Below the pieces are notes generated by a model. That model was not told where the DNA came from and searched no databases. It worked only from the letters and a program-made list of their open reading frames with translations. DNA of 64,000 bases. It comes from CAVOHU01 sp963817885. GTDB lineage: Bacteria > Acidobacteriota > Vicinamibacteria > Vicinamibacterales > JAKQTR01. The DNA lies in the NCBI GenBank assembly GCA_963817885.1, contig CAWFQE010000012.1:558001-622000 (forward strand), in the 5' to 3' direction. This document shows, one piece after another, positions 48,162 to 58,604 of the stretch. A program made the position numbers and the translations under genes. Position 1 is the stretch's first letter; each line of letters opens with the position of its first letter.

Positions 48162-48664
48162 GATCCATGCCGCCCGACCAACCGCATCGTGGGGCAGTGC
48201 TCCGCGTCACGGTCACCACCTCGCGCGAGGAGCACATACGCGCGCCCGGGCTCGGAGGCTGGCTGGCGACCGTGGCGCCCTCGCGAGCCAAAGGCGAGGT
48301 GTCGGTCGCCATCGCGAGCGACGCGCTCGTGCGGCGCCTCAACCGCGACTTCCGCGGCATCGACGCCACCACCGACGTCCTGTCGTTCCCGGCGCAGAAC
48401 GACCCGCAGACGCCCGAACCCGGCGTGCCCTCCCAGCACCGGCTGCTCGGCGACATCGTCATCGCGGCCGGCGTGGCACGCAGGCAGGCGCGCGAGGCGG
48501 GGCACAGCCTGCAGGCCGAGCTGAGAGTCCTGTGCCTCCACGGCCTCCTGCACCTGCTCGGCTACGATCATGAAACGGATAACGGCACGATGGCCCGGCT
48601 GGAGCGCCGCCTTCGCCGCAAGGGCGGTCTCGAGAATGGACTCATCGAACGAGTGAATTCGTGA
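48158..48664 (+). CDS. ybeY: Endoribonuclease YbeY (16S rRNA maturation)
   Basis: 168 residues from GTG 48158; ATG 48167 is an alternative. The zinc signature HGLLHLLGYDHETDNGTM (three His) is near residue 128, and GIDATTDVLSFPAQ is the conserved RNA-contact loop. It trims 16S rRNA ends and takes part in ribosome quality control. It is coupled to phoH and to the next gene by GTGA overlaps. Confidence 0.93.
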
Positions 48665-49965
48665 CCGCGCTGATCCTTGTCCTGCTCGGCCTGGCGGCCG
48701 TGTTGCTCGGGACGGTCGCGGCGGCGTTCTCGACGCTGATGCCCCTGTCGCAGCGCCTGATGGCCGAGCGCACCTCCCGTTCCGGCATGCTCGGCACCTA
48801 CCTGGACGATCCGGTCCAGCTCTTCCTGCCCGTGCGCACGCTGCTCGGCCTGGTCCAGACGCTGGCGGTCGTCTGCTTCGTCCGGATCTTCGGCATCGAC
48901 CGGCCCGACCTGGTGGCAGTGGTGCTGGCCTCGGCCATCGCCTTCTTCCTGTTGTGCCAGCACGTGATTCCATCAGTCCTGGCGCGGCGAAACCCGGAAG
49001 GCGTCCTGAACCGCCTCCTGCCGTGGTGCGAGCCGATGTTTCGGGCGCTCTGGCCGATCCTTCGCCTGCTGGCATTCATGCGGCGGGATCGGGAGGAGAG
49101 CGAAGGCAGCGCCGTGACCGACGCCGCGCAGGGAGAGGCGACCGATGCGTACCTCGATGCGGGCGAACAGCAGGGCCTGATCGAACGGGACGAGCGGAAG
49201 CTGCTGCAGTCGGTCGTCGATTTCAGCGATACGCTCGTGCACGAGGTCATGACGCCGCGGCCCGATATCTGTGCGATTCGGGCGGACGCCAGCCTGGACG
49301 ACCTGCGGACGCTGTTTCGGGACCAGGGGTACTCGCGGATCCCGGTCTATGCCGAGTCGCTCGACAACATTCTGGGCTTCGTGTTCGTCAAGGATCTGAT
49401 CCGCCTGCCGCTGATGCAGTCGGCGGCGACGCCGCTCAGCGAGCTCAAGACCACGCAGATGACCTCCCTCATCCGCGCCGCGCATGTCGTGCCCGAAACC
49501 AAGAAGGTGTCGGACCTGCTTCGCGAGTTCCAGCGCGGCCGGATCCAGATTGCGATCGTCGTCGACGAATACGGCGGAACAGCCGGACTGGTCACCGTCG
49601 AGGATCTGATCGAAGAGCTGGTCGGCGAGATCCGTGACGAAGACGACGAAGAGGTCGATCCCATCGTCGACGAGCCCGACGGTGCGTTCGTCATCAGCGG
49701 GCGGGCCGACATCGAGTCGGTCGCCGAGCGCCTTGGGGTCGCCATCGAATCGGGAGGATTCGAGACCGCAGGCGGGTACATTCTGGCCCGTGTGGGTCGA
49801 GTGCCCGTCACCGGTGAAACGCTGGAGATCGATGGATTGACCGTGGAGATTCTCGACGCCGAGCGGCGTCGTGTGCGCAAAGTAAGGGTGCGGCGCAAGC
49901 CCGCACCCTCCGAGGAAGGCGGCGCCGTGCTCGCCTCGGAGCACGAGGGCCAGGGCTCGACATGA
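48661..49965 (+). CDS. CorC/HlyC-family transporter-associated CBS protein
   Basis: 434 residues from GTG 48661. The N-terminal part (about 1-130) has membrane helices in place of a canonical CNNM/DUF21 domain. Two CBS domains follow (DFSDTLVHEVMTPRPDICAI, the second around VPETKKVSDLLREFQRGRIQ with VVDEYGGTAGLVTVEDLIEE). Last comes a CorC/HlyC domain (GAFVISGRADIESVAERLG). Family members affect Mg2+ or Co2+ efflux. It lies in the constant phoH-ybeY-corC-era order and overlaps era by ATGA. Confidence 0.88.
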   Translation: MTALILVLLGLAAVLLGTVAAAFSTLMPLSQRLMAERTSRSGMLGTYLDDPVQLFLPVRTLLGLVQTLAVVCFVRIFGIDRPDLVAVVLASAIAFFLLCQHVIPSVLARRNPEGVLNRLLPWCEPMFRALWPILRLLAFMRRDREESEGSAVTDAAQGEATDAYLDAGEQQGLIERDERKLLQSVVDFSDTLVHEVMTPRPDICAIRADASLDDLRTLFRDQGYSRIPVYAESLDNILGFVFVKDLIRLPLMQSAATPLSELKTTQMTSLIRAAHVVPETKKVSDLLREFQRGRIQIAIVVDEYGGTAGLVTVEDLIEELVGEIRDEDDEEVDPIVDEPDGAFVISGRADIESVAERLGVAIESGGFETAGGYILARVGRVPVTGETLEIDGLTVEILDAERRRVRKVRVRRKPAPSEEGGAVLASEHEGQGST

Positions 49966-50852
49966 AGTTCGGATTCGTAGCGCTCGTCGGCCGGCCGAAT
50001 GCCGGAAAGTCCACGCTGGTCAACCGGCTGATGGGCACCAAGATTGCCATTGTCTCGGACAAGCCCCAGACGACCCGCAACCGGATCGTGGGGGTTCGCA
50101 CAATCCCCGACGGCCAGATGGTTCTGGTCGACACGCCGGGCATCCATCGGCCCCTGCACCGGATGAACGTCAGGATGGTCGACACGGCGGTCCAGAGCAT
50201 GACGCAGGCCGACGTGGTCGCGGCGGTGGCCGACGCGACGGCCGCCCCCGGCGGCGGCGATCGCTACCTGGCGGACCTGCTGGGCGGGCTTCGCGCGCCG
50301 GTCGTGCTGGTCCTCAACAAGATCGACCTCGTCGCCAGGCCGGCCCTGTTGCCGCTGGTGGACCGGTGGCGCACCACGGCAAAGTTCGCCGAGATCGTGC
50401 CGGTGTCGGCGCTGACCGGCGACAACGTCGACCGGCTCGACCGCATCCTCCTCAACTACCTGCCGGACGGCGATCCGATGTACCCCGCCGATTTCGTGAG
50501 CGATCAGCCCGAGGCGGTGATCGTGGCCGAGACCGTGCGCGAGAAGGTGCTGCACCACACCCGCGACGAGCTCCCGTTCACGACCGCCGTGCTGGTGGAC
50601 CGGATCGAGGAGCCCGACGATCGGGGTCTGATGCGCATCTATTGCACGATCCTGGTCGAGCGGGACTCCCAGAAGGGCATTGTCGTCGGCCGCGGGGGGG
50701 CCATGATCAAGCAGATCGGCACCGAGGCGCGGCTGGAGCTCGAAGAGCTGTTCGGCACGCGGGTGCACCTGGATCTCAGGGTCAAGGCCAAAGGGCGCTG
50801 GCGAGATGACGAGCGGACGCTTGACCAGCTCGGCCTGCCGCAGGACTCGTAA
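49962..50852 (+). CDS. era: GTPase Era
   Basis: 296 residues. G1 GRPNAGKSTLVNRLMG, G3 VDTPGI, G4 NKIDLV and G5 VSALTG form the GTPase domain. The KH domain with GRGGAMIKQIGTEARLELE occupies the last 80 residues and binds the 3' end of 16S rRNA during 30S assembly. It is coupled to corC upstream and to recO after a gap of 50 bases. Confidence 0.95.
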   Translation: MKFGFVALVGRPNAGKSTLVNRLMGTKIAIVSDKPQTTRNRIVGVRTIPDGQMVLVDTPGIHRPLHRMNVRMVDTAVQSMTQADVVAAVADATAAPGGGDRYLADLLGGLRAPVVLVLNKIDLVARPALLPLVDRWRTTAKFAEIVPVSALTGDNVDRLDRILLNYLPDGDPMYPADFVSDQPEAVIVAETVREKVLHHTRDELPFTTAVLVDRIEEPDDRGLMRIYCTILVERDSQKGIVVGRGGAMIKQIGTEARLELEELFGTRVHLDLRVKAKGRWRDDERTLDQLGLPQDS

Positions 50853-50902
50853 TATTTCGGATAGAATAACCAGGCGCGTTGTTGCGCCAGTGCTGGCCGC
50901 TG

Positions 50903-51674
50903 ATGCCGCTCTACACCACGGAAGCGCTCATCCTGCGCACCTACAAGCTGAAAGAGGCTGATCGGATCGTGGTGTTCTTGACGCGCGATCGCGGCAAGAA
51001 ACGCGGAGTGGCACACGGCGCGCGGCGGATGCAGTCGAACTTCGGCGGGGCGCTCGAACCGTTGTCGCGTGTCGGCGTCACCTACTTCGAGAAAGAACAG
51101 CGCGAGCTGGTGTCGCTCAACTACGCCGAAACGATCAGCTCGCCGTTCTGGGCCCAACGGGCCGAGGCGCTGGGGCACACCGGGTATTTCGCCGAGCTGC
51201 TCGACGAGTGGGCGCCGGAGGGCGATCCGAACGAGACGTTGTACCGGCTCGGATCCTCGGTGGTCGAGGCCCTGGGCGCGGGGGTGAAGGTCGAGCCGCT
51301 CGCCCGGTACTTCGAGTACCTGGCTGCTTCGGCTGCAGGGCGTGTATCCGTCGCTGCTGGCGTGCCAGACCTGCGGTGCGCCACTCGGCCGCGAGACGGC
51401 GGGCGCGGCGGTGCTGGTGCCCGGCGATCACGCCTTTCGCTGCCAGGCGTGCGGAAATGGCCCGGACGGGCCACGGGGCCTCGGGCTGTCGGGGGAGGCG
51501 CTGGCGTTTCTGCGGGCCGCGGCCATCACCAGGCCGGCCTCGCTCGACGCGCTGCCGGTTGCGGCGGCGGCGCTGCGGGAACTGGAGCACGTCCACGGGA
51601 TGCTGATTCGGCTGCACCTCGAGAAAGACCTGAGGTCGGCCCGCGTGTTGCGAGACATGCGGCAAGGGGAGTGA
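50903..51674 (+). pseudogene. recO: DNA repair protein RecO (one frame slip)
   Basis: Recombination mediator that loads RecA with RecR. ATG 50903 gives MPLYTTEALILRTYKLKEAD, an OB fold (GARRMQSNFGGALEPLS) and a helical region up to PLARYFEY. One extra C in GTACCTGG (about 51319) shifts the frame; skipping it yields WLLRLQGVYPSLLACQTCG and the zinc-knuckle pair (CGAPLG, CQACG) to the stop. All parts are intact after correction, so a sequence error is likely. glyQ begins 11 bases later. Confidence 0.87.
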
Positions 51675-51685
51675 GGACAGGGATC

Positions 51686-52585
<900 letters not shown>

Positions 52586-52594
52586 GGCACTCTT

Positions 52595-54823
52595 ATGGAC
52601 CGCGAACTGCTCATCGAGATCGGCTGCGAAGAGATTCCGGCAAGCTGGCTCCCGCCTCTGACCAGGCAAGTCGCGGAACGTGCCACCTCGCGCCTCGCCG
52701 AATTCCGCCTGGCGCCCGAAGCTCCCGTGGAATCGTTCAGCACCCCGCGCCGGTTGACGGTGCGCATCGCCAGGCTCGCTGAGCGGCAGACCGATCTCGA
52801 GGACCTCCTGATGGGACCGCCGGTTTCGGCGGGCTTCGACAAGGCAGGCCTGCCGACGCCGGCCGCCGCCGGATTCGCCCGCAAGCACGGCGTCGAGGTG
52901 GCCAATCTCGAGCGCGCCGAGACCCCAAAGGGCACGTACCTGGCATTCCGGCACCATGTTCGCGGCAAGGCCGCCGTCGACGTGCTGCCCGACGTCCTGT
53001 CGGGCCTGCTCCGCGACCTGACCTTCCCGAAGCAGATGCACTGGGACGCGGCGCTGGATGACGGCAAGGGCGAGCTGCTGTTTGGGCGGCCGATTCGCTG
53101 GATCGTGTTCCTGTACGGCGGACGGGTCGTGCCCTTCACGATCCTGCGCTCTCCCCAGGCGCAGGCCCCGCTGGTCCAGGAGGTCCGATCGGGAGCCGTG
53201 ACGTTCGGGCACCGGTTCCTGGCGACCACGGGCCGGGCAGGCCGCGCGATCAAGGTGAAGACCTTCGAGGAGTACCGCGCCAGGCTCGGCGAGAACTTCG
53301 TCATCCTGGATCGCGAGGAGCGGCACGCGAAGATCGCCCGTGAACTCGACGTCCACGCCCGCAGGCTCGGCGGACGCGTCGGCGGCGCAGCGACCGCCGC
53401 GTCCCGCTTGTTACAGGAAGTTCCCGACCTGGTCGAGTATCCGTCGGTCGTCGGCGGCACGTTCCCATCCGATCTGATGTCCCTTCCCGACGAGGTGCTG
53501 ACGACGACGATGATCCACCACCAGCACTTCTTCCCGGTGGTGAACGATGCCGGCCGCCTGATGCCGTCGTTCCTGGCCGTGGTGAACACCGAGTCCGGTA
53601 ACGAGAAATCCATCTCCCGCAATCTCGAGCGCTGCCTGGTGGCGCGCCTTCGCGACGCCCGGTTCTTCTGGGACGCCGATCGGCGAACCTCGCTGGAGGA
53701 CCACCTGCCTCGGCTCGGGACGGTGCTGTTCCACAAGCGGCTCGGCAGCTACCGTGAAAAGGCCTCGCGGATCGAACGGCTGGCTGGAATCCTCGCCGCT
53801 GACGTCTTCAAGGCGCCCCAGATCCGTGCCGACGCGCAGCAGGCGGGACGGCTCTGCAAGGTCGATCTCGCCACCGACATGGTCCGCGAGCTGACCGAGC
53901 TGCAGGGCGCGATGGGCGGCATCTACGCCCGCGAAGAGGGTCTGCCCGAGCCGGTGTGGCGAGCGATCTACCACCACTATCAGCCGGCCGGCGTTGAAGC
54001 CGACGGCCCGCCGTCGCGGCAGGATCTGAAGGGCGCCGGCCTGACATGGGCGGCCGTGTCGCTCTCCGACAAGCTGGACACGCTGGTCGGCCTGTTCGCG
54101 GCAGGCGAGCGTCCGACCGGAACCCGCGATCCGTTCGGCCTCAGGCGCCAGGCGCAAGGGGCGCTGAGGCTCCTGGTCGATCTTCCGGAACTGACCGGCG
54201 TCGAGGTGCCGATTCGGCTGTCCGCGCTCATCGGGGAGGCGCGAGCGGGCCTCGGGACGATCGAGGCGAAGGGAGGCGCGGAAGGCGAGGCCGGCTGGCA
54301 GGGCGCGCTCGACACCTTCCTGCTCGATCGCATGCGGTACCTGTTCGAGCAGCGGGGATTCGCCTACGACGAGCTCAACGCCGTGCTCGTGCGCGCAGCA
54401 GAGCTGCCGGATCCGCTTGATGCACGGCGCCGGCTGGAGGCGCTCCAGGGCGTCAGGGGCTCTTCCGACTTCGAGGCGCTGGCCGTCGCATTCAAGCGCG
54501 TGAAGAATCTCTCCCGCGAACTGAAGGGACCCGCCACCGAGACGTTCGAGCGGTTGACCGAACCGGCCGAGCGCGAGCTCGTCTCGGACTACCTGGCGCG
54601 CGCCACCGACATCCGGAAGGCCGTGGCGCTTCGTCAATACGACCAGGCGTTTCGCATCGCATCAGGGCTGCGCCCGGCCGTGGATCGTTTCTTCACCGAC
54701 ATCTTCGTGATGGTCGACGATGCAGGCCTGCGCGAAGCCCGATTGTCCCTCCTCCGGCGGCTCCATGAGCTCCTACTGGAGTTGGCCGATATCTCAGAGA
54801 TCGTCCCTCGAATGGAGTCATAG
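52595..54823 (+). CDS. glyS: Glycyl-tRNA synthetase beta subunit
   Basis: 742 residues. Begins LLIEIGCEEIPASWLPP. The central B3/4-like and HD-like regions (MSLPDEVLTTTMIHHQHFFP; ITRNLE-type SISRNLERCLVARLRDARFF) and the C-terminal DALR anticodon domain (DFEALAVAFKRVKNLSREL) are in place. It works with GlyQ. ppdK follows after 4 bases, an arrangement seen in several bacterial phyla. Confidence 0.94.
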   Translation: MDRELLIEIGCEEIPASWLPPLTRQVAERATSRLAEFRLAPEAPVESFSTPRRLTVRIARLAERQTDLEDLLMGPPVSAGFDKAGLPTPAAAGFARKHGVEVANLERAETPKGTYLAFRHHVRGKAAVDVLPDVLSGLLRDLTFPKQMHWDAALDDGKGELLFGRPIRWIVFLYGGRVVPFTILRSPQAQAPLVQEVRSGAVTFGHRFLATTGRAGRAIKVKTFEEYRARLGENFVILDREERHAKIARELDVHARRLGGRVGGAATAASRLLQEVPDLVEYPSVVGGTFPSDLMSLPDEVLTTTMIHHQHFFPVVNDAGRLMPSFLAVVNTESGNEKSISRNLERCLVARLRDARFFWDADRRTSLEDHLPRLGTVLFHKRLGSYREKASRIERLAGILAADVFKAPQIRADAQQAGRLCKVDLATDMVRELTELQGAMGGIYAREEGLPEPVWRAIYHHYQPAGVEADGPPSRQDLKGAGLTWAAVSLSDKLDTLVGLFAAGERPTGTRDPFGLRRQAQGALRLLVDLPELTGVEVPIRLSALIGEARAGLGTIEAKGGAEGEAGWQGALDTFLLDRMRYLFEQRGFAYDELNAVLVRAAELPDPLDARRRLEALQGVRGSSDFEALAVAFKRVKNLSRELKGPATETFERLTEPAERELVSDYLARATDIRKAVALRQYDQAFRIASGLRPAVDRFFTDIFVMVDDAGLREARLSLLRRLHELLLELADISEIVPRMES

Positions 54824-54827
54824 GTCG

Positions 54828-57620
54828 ATGGCAAAGCACACCGCGAAGAAGAGCGTGACGAAGAAGGCAGCACGGGTGGCCCCGAAGAAGGCCGCGGCAG
54901 GAGTCAGGAAAGCCAGGAAATACATCTACGCCTTTGCCAAGGGCAAGGCCGACGGCAACCGCACGATGAAGGACCTGCTGGGTGGCAAGGGATCCGGCCT
55001 GGCCGAAATGACCAACGCCGGGCTGCCGGTGCCGCCGGGATTCACGATTTCCACCGAGGCGTGCAACCTCTGGTACGAGACCGGCCGCAAGCTGCCCCAG
55101 GCCATCGAAGACGAGATGCTGGCGCACGTGCGGACGCTGGAGAAGGCCGCGGGCGCCACGTTTGGCTCCACGGAGAACCCGTTGCTGGTGTCGGTGCGAT
55201 CGGGCGCGAAGTTCTCCATGCCCGGGATGATGGACACCATCCTCAACCTGGGCCTCAACGATGCCTCGGTCGAGGGTTTGAAGGCGAGGACCGGCAACGG
55301 ACGGTTCGCCTACGACAGCTACCGCCGGTTCATCCAGATGTACGGCAACGTCGTGCTGGAGATCGGCAAGGACAAGTTCGAGCACGAGTTCGAGGCCGTC
55401 AAGCACGCCCACGGCGCCAGGATCGACACCGAGCTCGGCGAAGATGGTCTGCGTGAAGTGGTCGCGCGATACAAGGCGGTGGTCAAGGCCGAGACCAGGA
55501 AGGAGTTCCCGCAGGATCCCTTCGTCCAGCTGCGCGGCGCCCGCGACGCGGTGTTCCGGTCGTGGAACAATCCGCGCGCCAGGCAGTATCGCCGCATCTA
55601 CGAGATCCCGGACCACATCGGCACCGCCGTCAATGTCCAGAAGATGGTCTTCGGCAACACCGGCGATCGGTCCGCAACGGGCGTGGGCTTCACGCGGAAC
55701 CCTGCAAACGGGGCCAAGGAGTTCTTCGGCGAGTTCCTCGTCAATGCCCAGGGAGAAGACGTGGTCGCGGGCATCCGCACGCCGCGCCCGATCGCCGAGC
55801 TCGAAGTCGTGATGCCGAAGGCGTACAAGGAGCTCCGCCAGTTCACCTCGCGGCTCGAGAAGCACTACAAGGACATCCAGGACTTCGAGTTCACGATCGA
55901 GGACGAGAAGCTCTACATGCTGCAGACCCGCAGCGGCAAGCGCACCGGCTACGCGGCGGTCGTGATTGCGACCGACATGGTGGCGGAGAAGGCGCTGACG
56001 CCCAGGGAGGCGTTGCTGCTGGTCGAGCCGGCCTCGCTCTCGCAGCTGCTGTCCCCGGTGTTCGATCCGGCCGAATGGAAGAAGCTGCCCGTGGCCGCCA
56101 AGGGCCTGCCGGCCTCGCCGGGCGCGGCGTCGGGACAGGCCGTGTTTACAGCCGAGGCCGCGGTCAGCTGGGCTGCGAATGGCAAGAAGGTCGTGCTGGT
56201 TCGGAAGGAGACGGCTCCCGACGACATCCACGGGATGGAAGTGGCCCAGGGCGTGCTGACGGCCACCGGCGGCATGACCTCGCACGCGGCCGTCGTCGGC
56301 CGGCAGATGGGCAAGCCGTCGGTCGTGGGGGCGGGCGCGCTGGTCATCGACGAGAAGGGGAAGATGTTCTCGGTGGGCGCCACGACCGTTCGCGAAGGCG
56401 ACTTCGTGTCGTTCGACGGCCTGAGCGGGGAAGTGAAGATCGGCCAGGCCGCGACCAAGCCCAGCGAAATCCTCCAGGTGCTCGCCGGGAAGATGAAGCC
56501 GTCAGACTCGGACATCTATCAGCGATTCGACCGGCTGCTCGGCTGGGCGGACAAGGTCCGCACGCTGGGGATCCGCGCCAATGCGGATCTGCCCGACCAG
56601 TCCGAGCTGGCCTACGCGTTCGGCGCGCGCGGCATCGGGCTCTGCCGCACCGAACACATGTTCTTCGGCGAGGGCCGGATCGAAAAGGTCCAGCGGATGA
56701 TTCTGGCCGACAACGAGGCCGATCGCCGGGCGGCGCTGGCCGAGCTGCTGCCGCTGCAGCGCGGGGACTTCTACGGGGTGCTGAAGGCGATGCACGGCGA
56801 GCCGGTGACCATCCGCACCATCGACCCGCCGCTGCACGAGTTCCTGCCGAAGCGCGAGGACCTGATGGTCGAGATCGCCAGGCTCGAAGGGAAGGAAGGC
56901 GTCGGCGCCCTGCTGGCCGAGAAGAAGACGTTGTTGCGGCGCGTCGAGCAGCTCCACGAGTTCAATCCGATGCTCGGCCACCGCGGCGTTCGGCTTGGCG
57001 TCACGTACCCCGAGATCACCGAGATGCAGGCGCGGGCCATCTTCGAGGCCGCCTGCCAGCTCCACAAGGAAGGCCTCAAGGTGCAGCCCGAGGTGATGAT
57101 TCCGCTGGTCGGCCACGTCAAGGAGCTGCGCGATCAGCGCGCCGTGGTCGAGCGCGTGGCGGCAGAAGTCATGAAGGAGCAGGGCGTCAAGATCAAGTAC
57201 CTCGTGGGCACCATGATCGAGGTGCCGCGCGGAGCCCTGACCGCTGACGAGATCGCCACCGAAGCGCAGTTCTTCTCGTTCGGGACCAACGACCTGACGC
57301 AGATGACCTTCGGCTTCTCGCGCGACGATGCCGGGAAGTTCCTGGGCATCTACCAGGAAAAGAAGATCCTCGACCGGGATCCGTTCCAGTCGATCGATGT
57401 CGTCGGGGTCGGTCAGCTGGTGGCGATCGCCTGCGAGAAGGGCCGGAAAGCGCGGCCCGATATCAAGCTGGGCGTCTGCGGCGAGCACGGTGGCGACCCC
57501 TCGTCGATCCACTTCTTCCACAAGGTCGGGCTCGCCTATGTCAGCGCGTCTCCGTACCGCATCCCGGTGGCGCGGCTGGCGGCCGCGCACGCCGCGCTCT
57601 CGGTGAAGGTCGGAGACTAG
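54828..57620 (+). CDS. ppdK: Pyruvate, phosphate dikinase with a basic N-terminal tail
   Basis: 930 residues. Interconverts pyruvate, ATP and phosphate with PEP, AMP and PPi. ATP-grasp region: GGKGSGLAEMTNAGLPVPPG, SVRSGAKFSMPGMMDT. The swivelling phosphohistidine is His in TGGMTSHAAVVGRQMGKPS. PEP domain: RTEHMFF, GVRLGVTYPEITEMQ, SFGTNDLTQMTFGFSRDD and CGEHGGDPSS (catalytic Cys). Before the normal start at YIYAFAKGKADG there are about 32 Lys/Ala-rich residues resembling the tail of histone H1-like proteins (AKKSVTKKAARVAPKKAAA). corA follows 5 bases later. Confidence 0.94.
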   Translation: MAKHTAKKSVTKKAARVAPKKAAAGVRKARKYIYAFAKGKADGNRTMKDLLGGKGSGLAEMTNAGLPVPPGFTISTEACNLWYETGRKLPQAIEDEMLAHVRTLEKAAGATFGSTENPLLVSVRSGAKFSMPGMMDTILNLGLNDASVEGLKARTGNGRFAYDSYRRFIQMYGNVVLEIGKDKFEHEFEAVKHAHGARIDTELGEDGLREVVARYKAVVKAETRKEFPQDPFVQLRGARDAVFRSWNNPRARQYRRIYEIPDHIGTAVNVQKMVFGNTGDRSATGVGFTRNPANGAKEFFGEFLVNAQGEDVVAGIRTPRPIAELEVVMPKAYKELRQFTSRLEKHYKDIQDFEFTIEDEKLYMLQTRSGKRTGYAAVVIATDMVAEKALTPREALLLVEPASLSQLLSPVFDPAEWKKLPVAAKGLPASPGAASGQAVFTAEAAVSWAANGKKVVLVRKETAPDDIHGMEVAQGVLTATGGMTSHAAVVGRQMGKPSVVGAGALVIDEKGKMFSVGATTVREGDFVSFDGLSGEVKIGQAATKPSEILQVLAGKMKPSDSDIYQRFDRLLGWADKVRTLGIRANADLPDQSELAYAFGARGIGLCRTEHMFFGEGRIEKVQRMILADNEADRRAALAELLPLQRGDFYGVLKAMHGEPVTIRTIDPPLHEFLPKREDLMVEIARLEGKEGVGALLAEKKTLLRRVEQLHEFNPMLGHRGVRLGVTYPEITEMQARAIFEAACQLHKEGLKVQPEVMIPLVGHVKELRDQRAVVERVAAEVMKEQGVKIKYLVGTMIEVPRGALTADEIATEAQFFSFGTNDLTQMTFGFSRDDAGKFLGIYQEKKILDRDPFQSIDVVGVGQLVAIACEKGRKARPDIKLGVCGEHGGDPSSIHFFHKVGLAYVSASPYRIPVARLAAAHAALSVKVGD

Positions 57621-57625
57621 GCGAC

Positions 57626-58594
57626 ATGATCAAGGTCATCCTCAGGCAGAACGGGCGGACCGTCCAGGCGGAGCGCCTCGACCCTGCCTGGCTTGCCGCC
57701 GACAGCGGGATCAGCGTCTGGATCGACCTGACCGCTCCGACGCCTGAGGATGCCCGGATCCTGAGCGAGGTGTTTCATTTCCACGAGCTGGCCATCGAAG
57801 ATGCGATGGCGCCGGTGCACTACCCGAAGGTCGAGACCTACGACGGATATCTTTACCTGATTCTCCACGGCATCGACTTCCGGGCCTCGGAGCATCAGCT
57901 CGCGACTCACGATTACGACTTCTTCATGGGCCCGAACTACCTCGTGACGGTCCATGATGAGTCGTCTCGATCCATTCCGGAGGTCGTCGACGTCTGCCTC
58001 CGGAACGACCGCGCGTTCGCCGAGGGCCCGTCGGCCGTCCTGCATCGGATCATCGACACGATGGTCGATCACTATCGGCCCGAGGTCGACAAGCTCGAGG
58101 ACAAGCTCGACGAGATCGAGCAGTCGATCTTCGAGAACGCGGACGCGCGCGACACGACACGCCGCATCCTCGAGCTGAAGCGCGACGTGGCCTCGCTGCG
58201 CCGCGTGATCCTTCCCCAGCGCGACGTCGTCGGCCGCCTGGCCCGGCGGGAGTTCCCGCAGATCAGCGAGGAGATGTCGTACCGGTTCCGTGACGTTCAC
58301 GATCACGTCGTTCGCGTGGCCGACGAAGCCGGGCTCTTTCACGACCGGGTCAACTCGCTGCTCGATGCCCATCTCTCCAACGTGTCGAACCGCCTGAACG
58401 AAGTCATGAAGGTGTTGACGATCATCGCGACCATCTTCATACCGCTTGGCGTGCTCACCGGCGTGTACGGGATGAACGTTCCGCTCGTCCATTTCCCGGG
58501 GGGCGATGGCGCCCAGTTCTGGTGGATCCTCGGCATCATGGTTGCCAACTGCGGCCTGATGCTGTGGTATTTCCGCCGCCGGCGCTGGATCTAG
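57626..58594 (+). CDS. corA: CorA-family magnesium/cobalt transporter
   Basis: 322 residues. A large cytoplasmic funnel domain with long helices (for example EVDKLEDKLDEIEQSIFENA) leads to two C-terminal membrane helices. The pore motif YGMNVP stands at the end of TM1 (IIATIFIPLGVLTGVYGMN). It ends with a basic tail RRRRW-like. It pentamerises in the inner membrane. It lies 5 bases after ppdK, a Mg2+-dependent enzyme, and 10 bases before mutL. Confidence 0.92.
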   Translation: MIKVILRQNGRTVQAERLDPAWLAADSGISVWIDLTAPTPEDARILSEVFHFHELAIEDAMAPVHYPKVETYDGYLYLILHGIDFRASEHQLATHDYDFFMGPNYLVTVHDESSRSIPEVVDVCLRNDRAFAEGPSAVLHRIIDTMVDHYRPEVDKLEDKLDEIEQSIFENADARDTTRRILELKRDVASLRRVILPQRDVVGRLARREFPQISEEMSYRFRDVHDHVVRVADEAGLFHDRVNSLLDAHLSNVSNRLNEVMKVLTIIATIFIPLGVLTGVYGMNVPLVHFPGGDGAQFWWILGIMVANCGLMLWYFRRRRWI

Positions 58595-58604
58595 GCGCGC
58601 GGGC

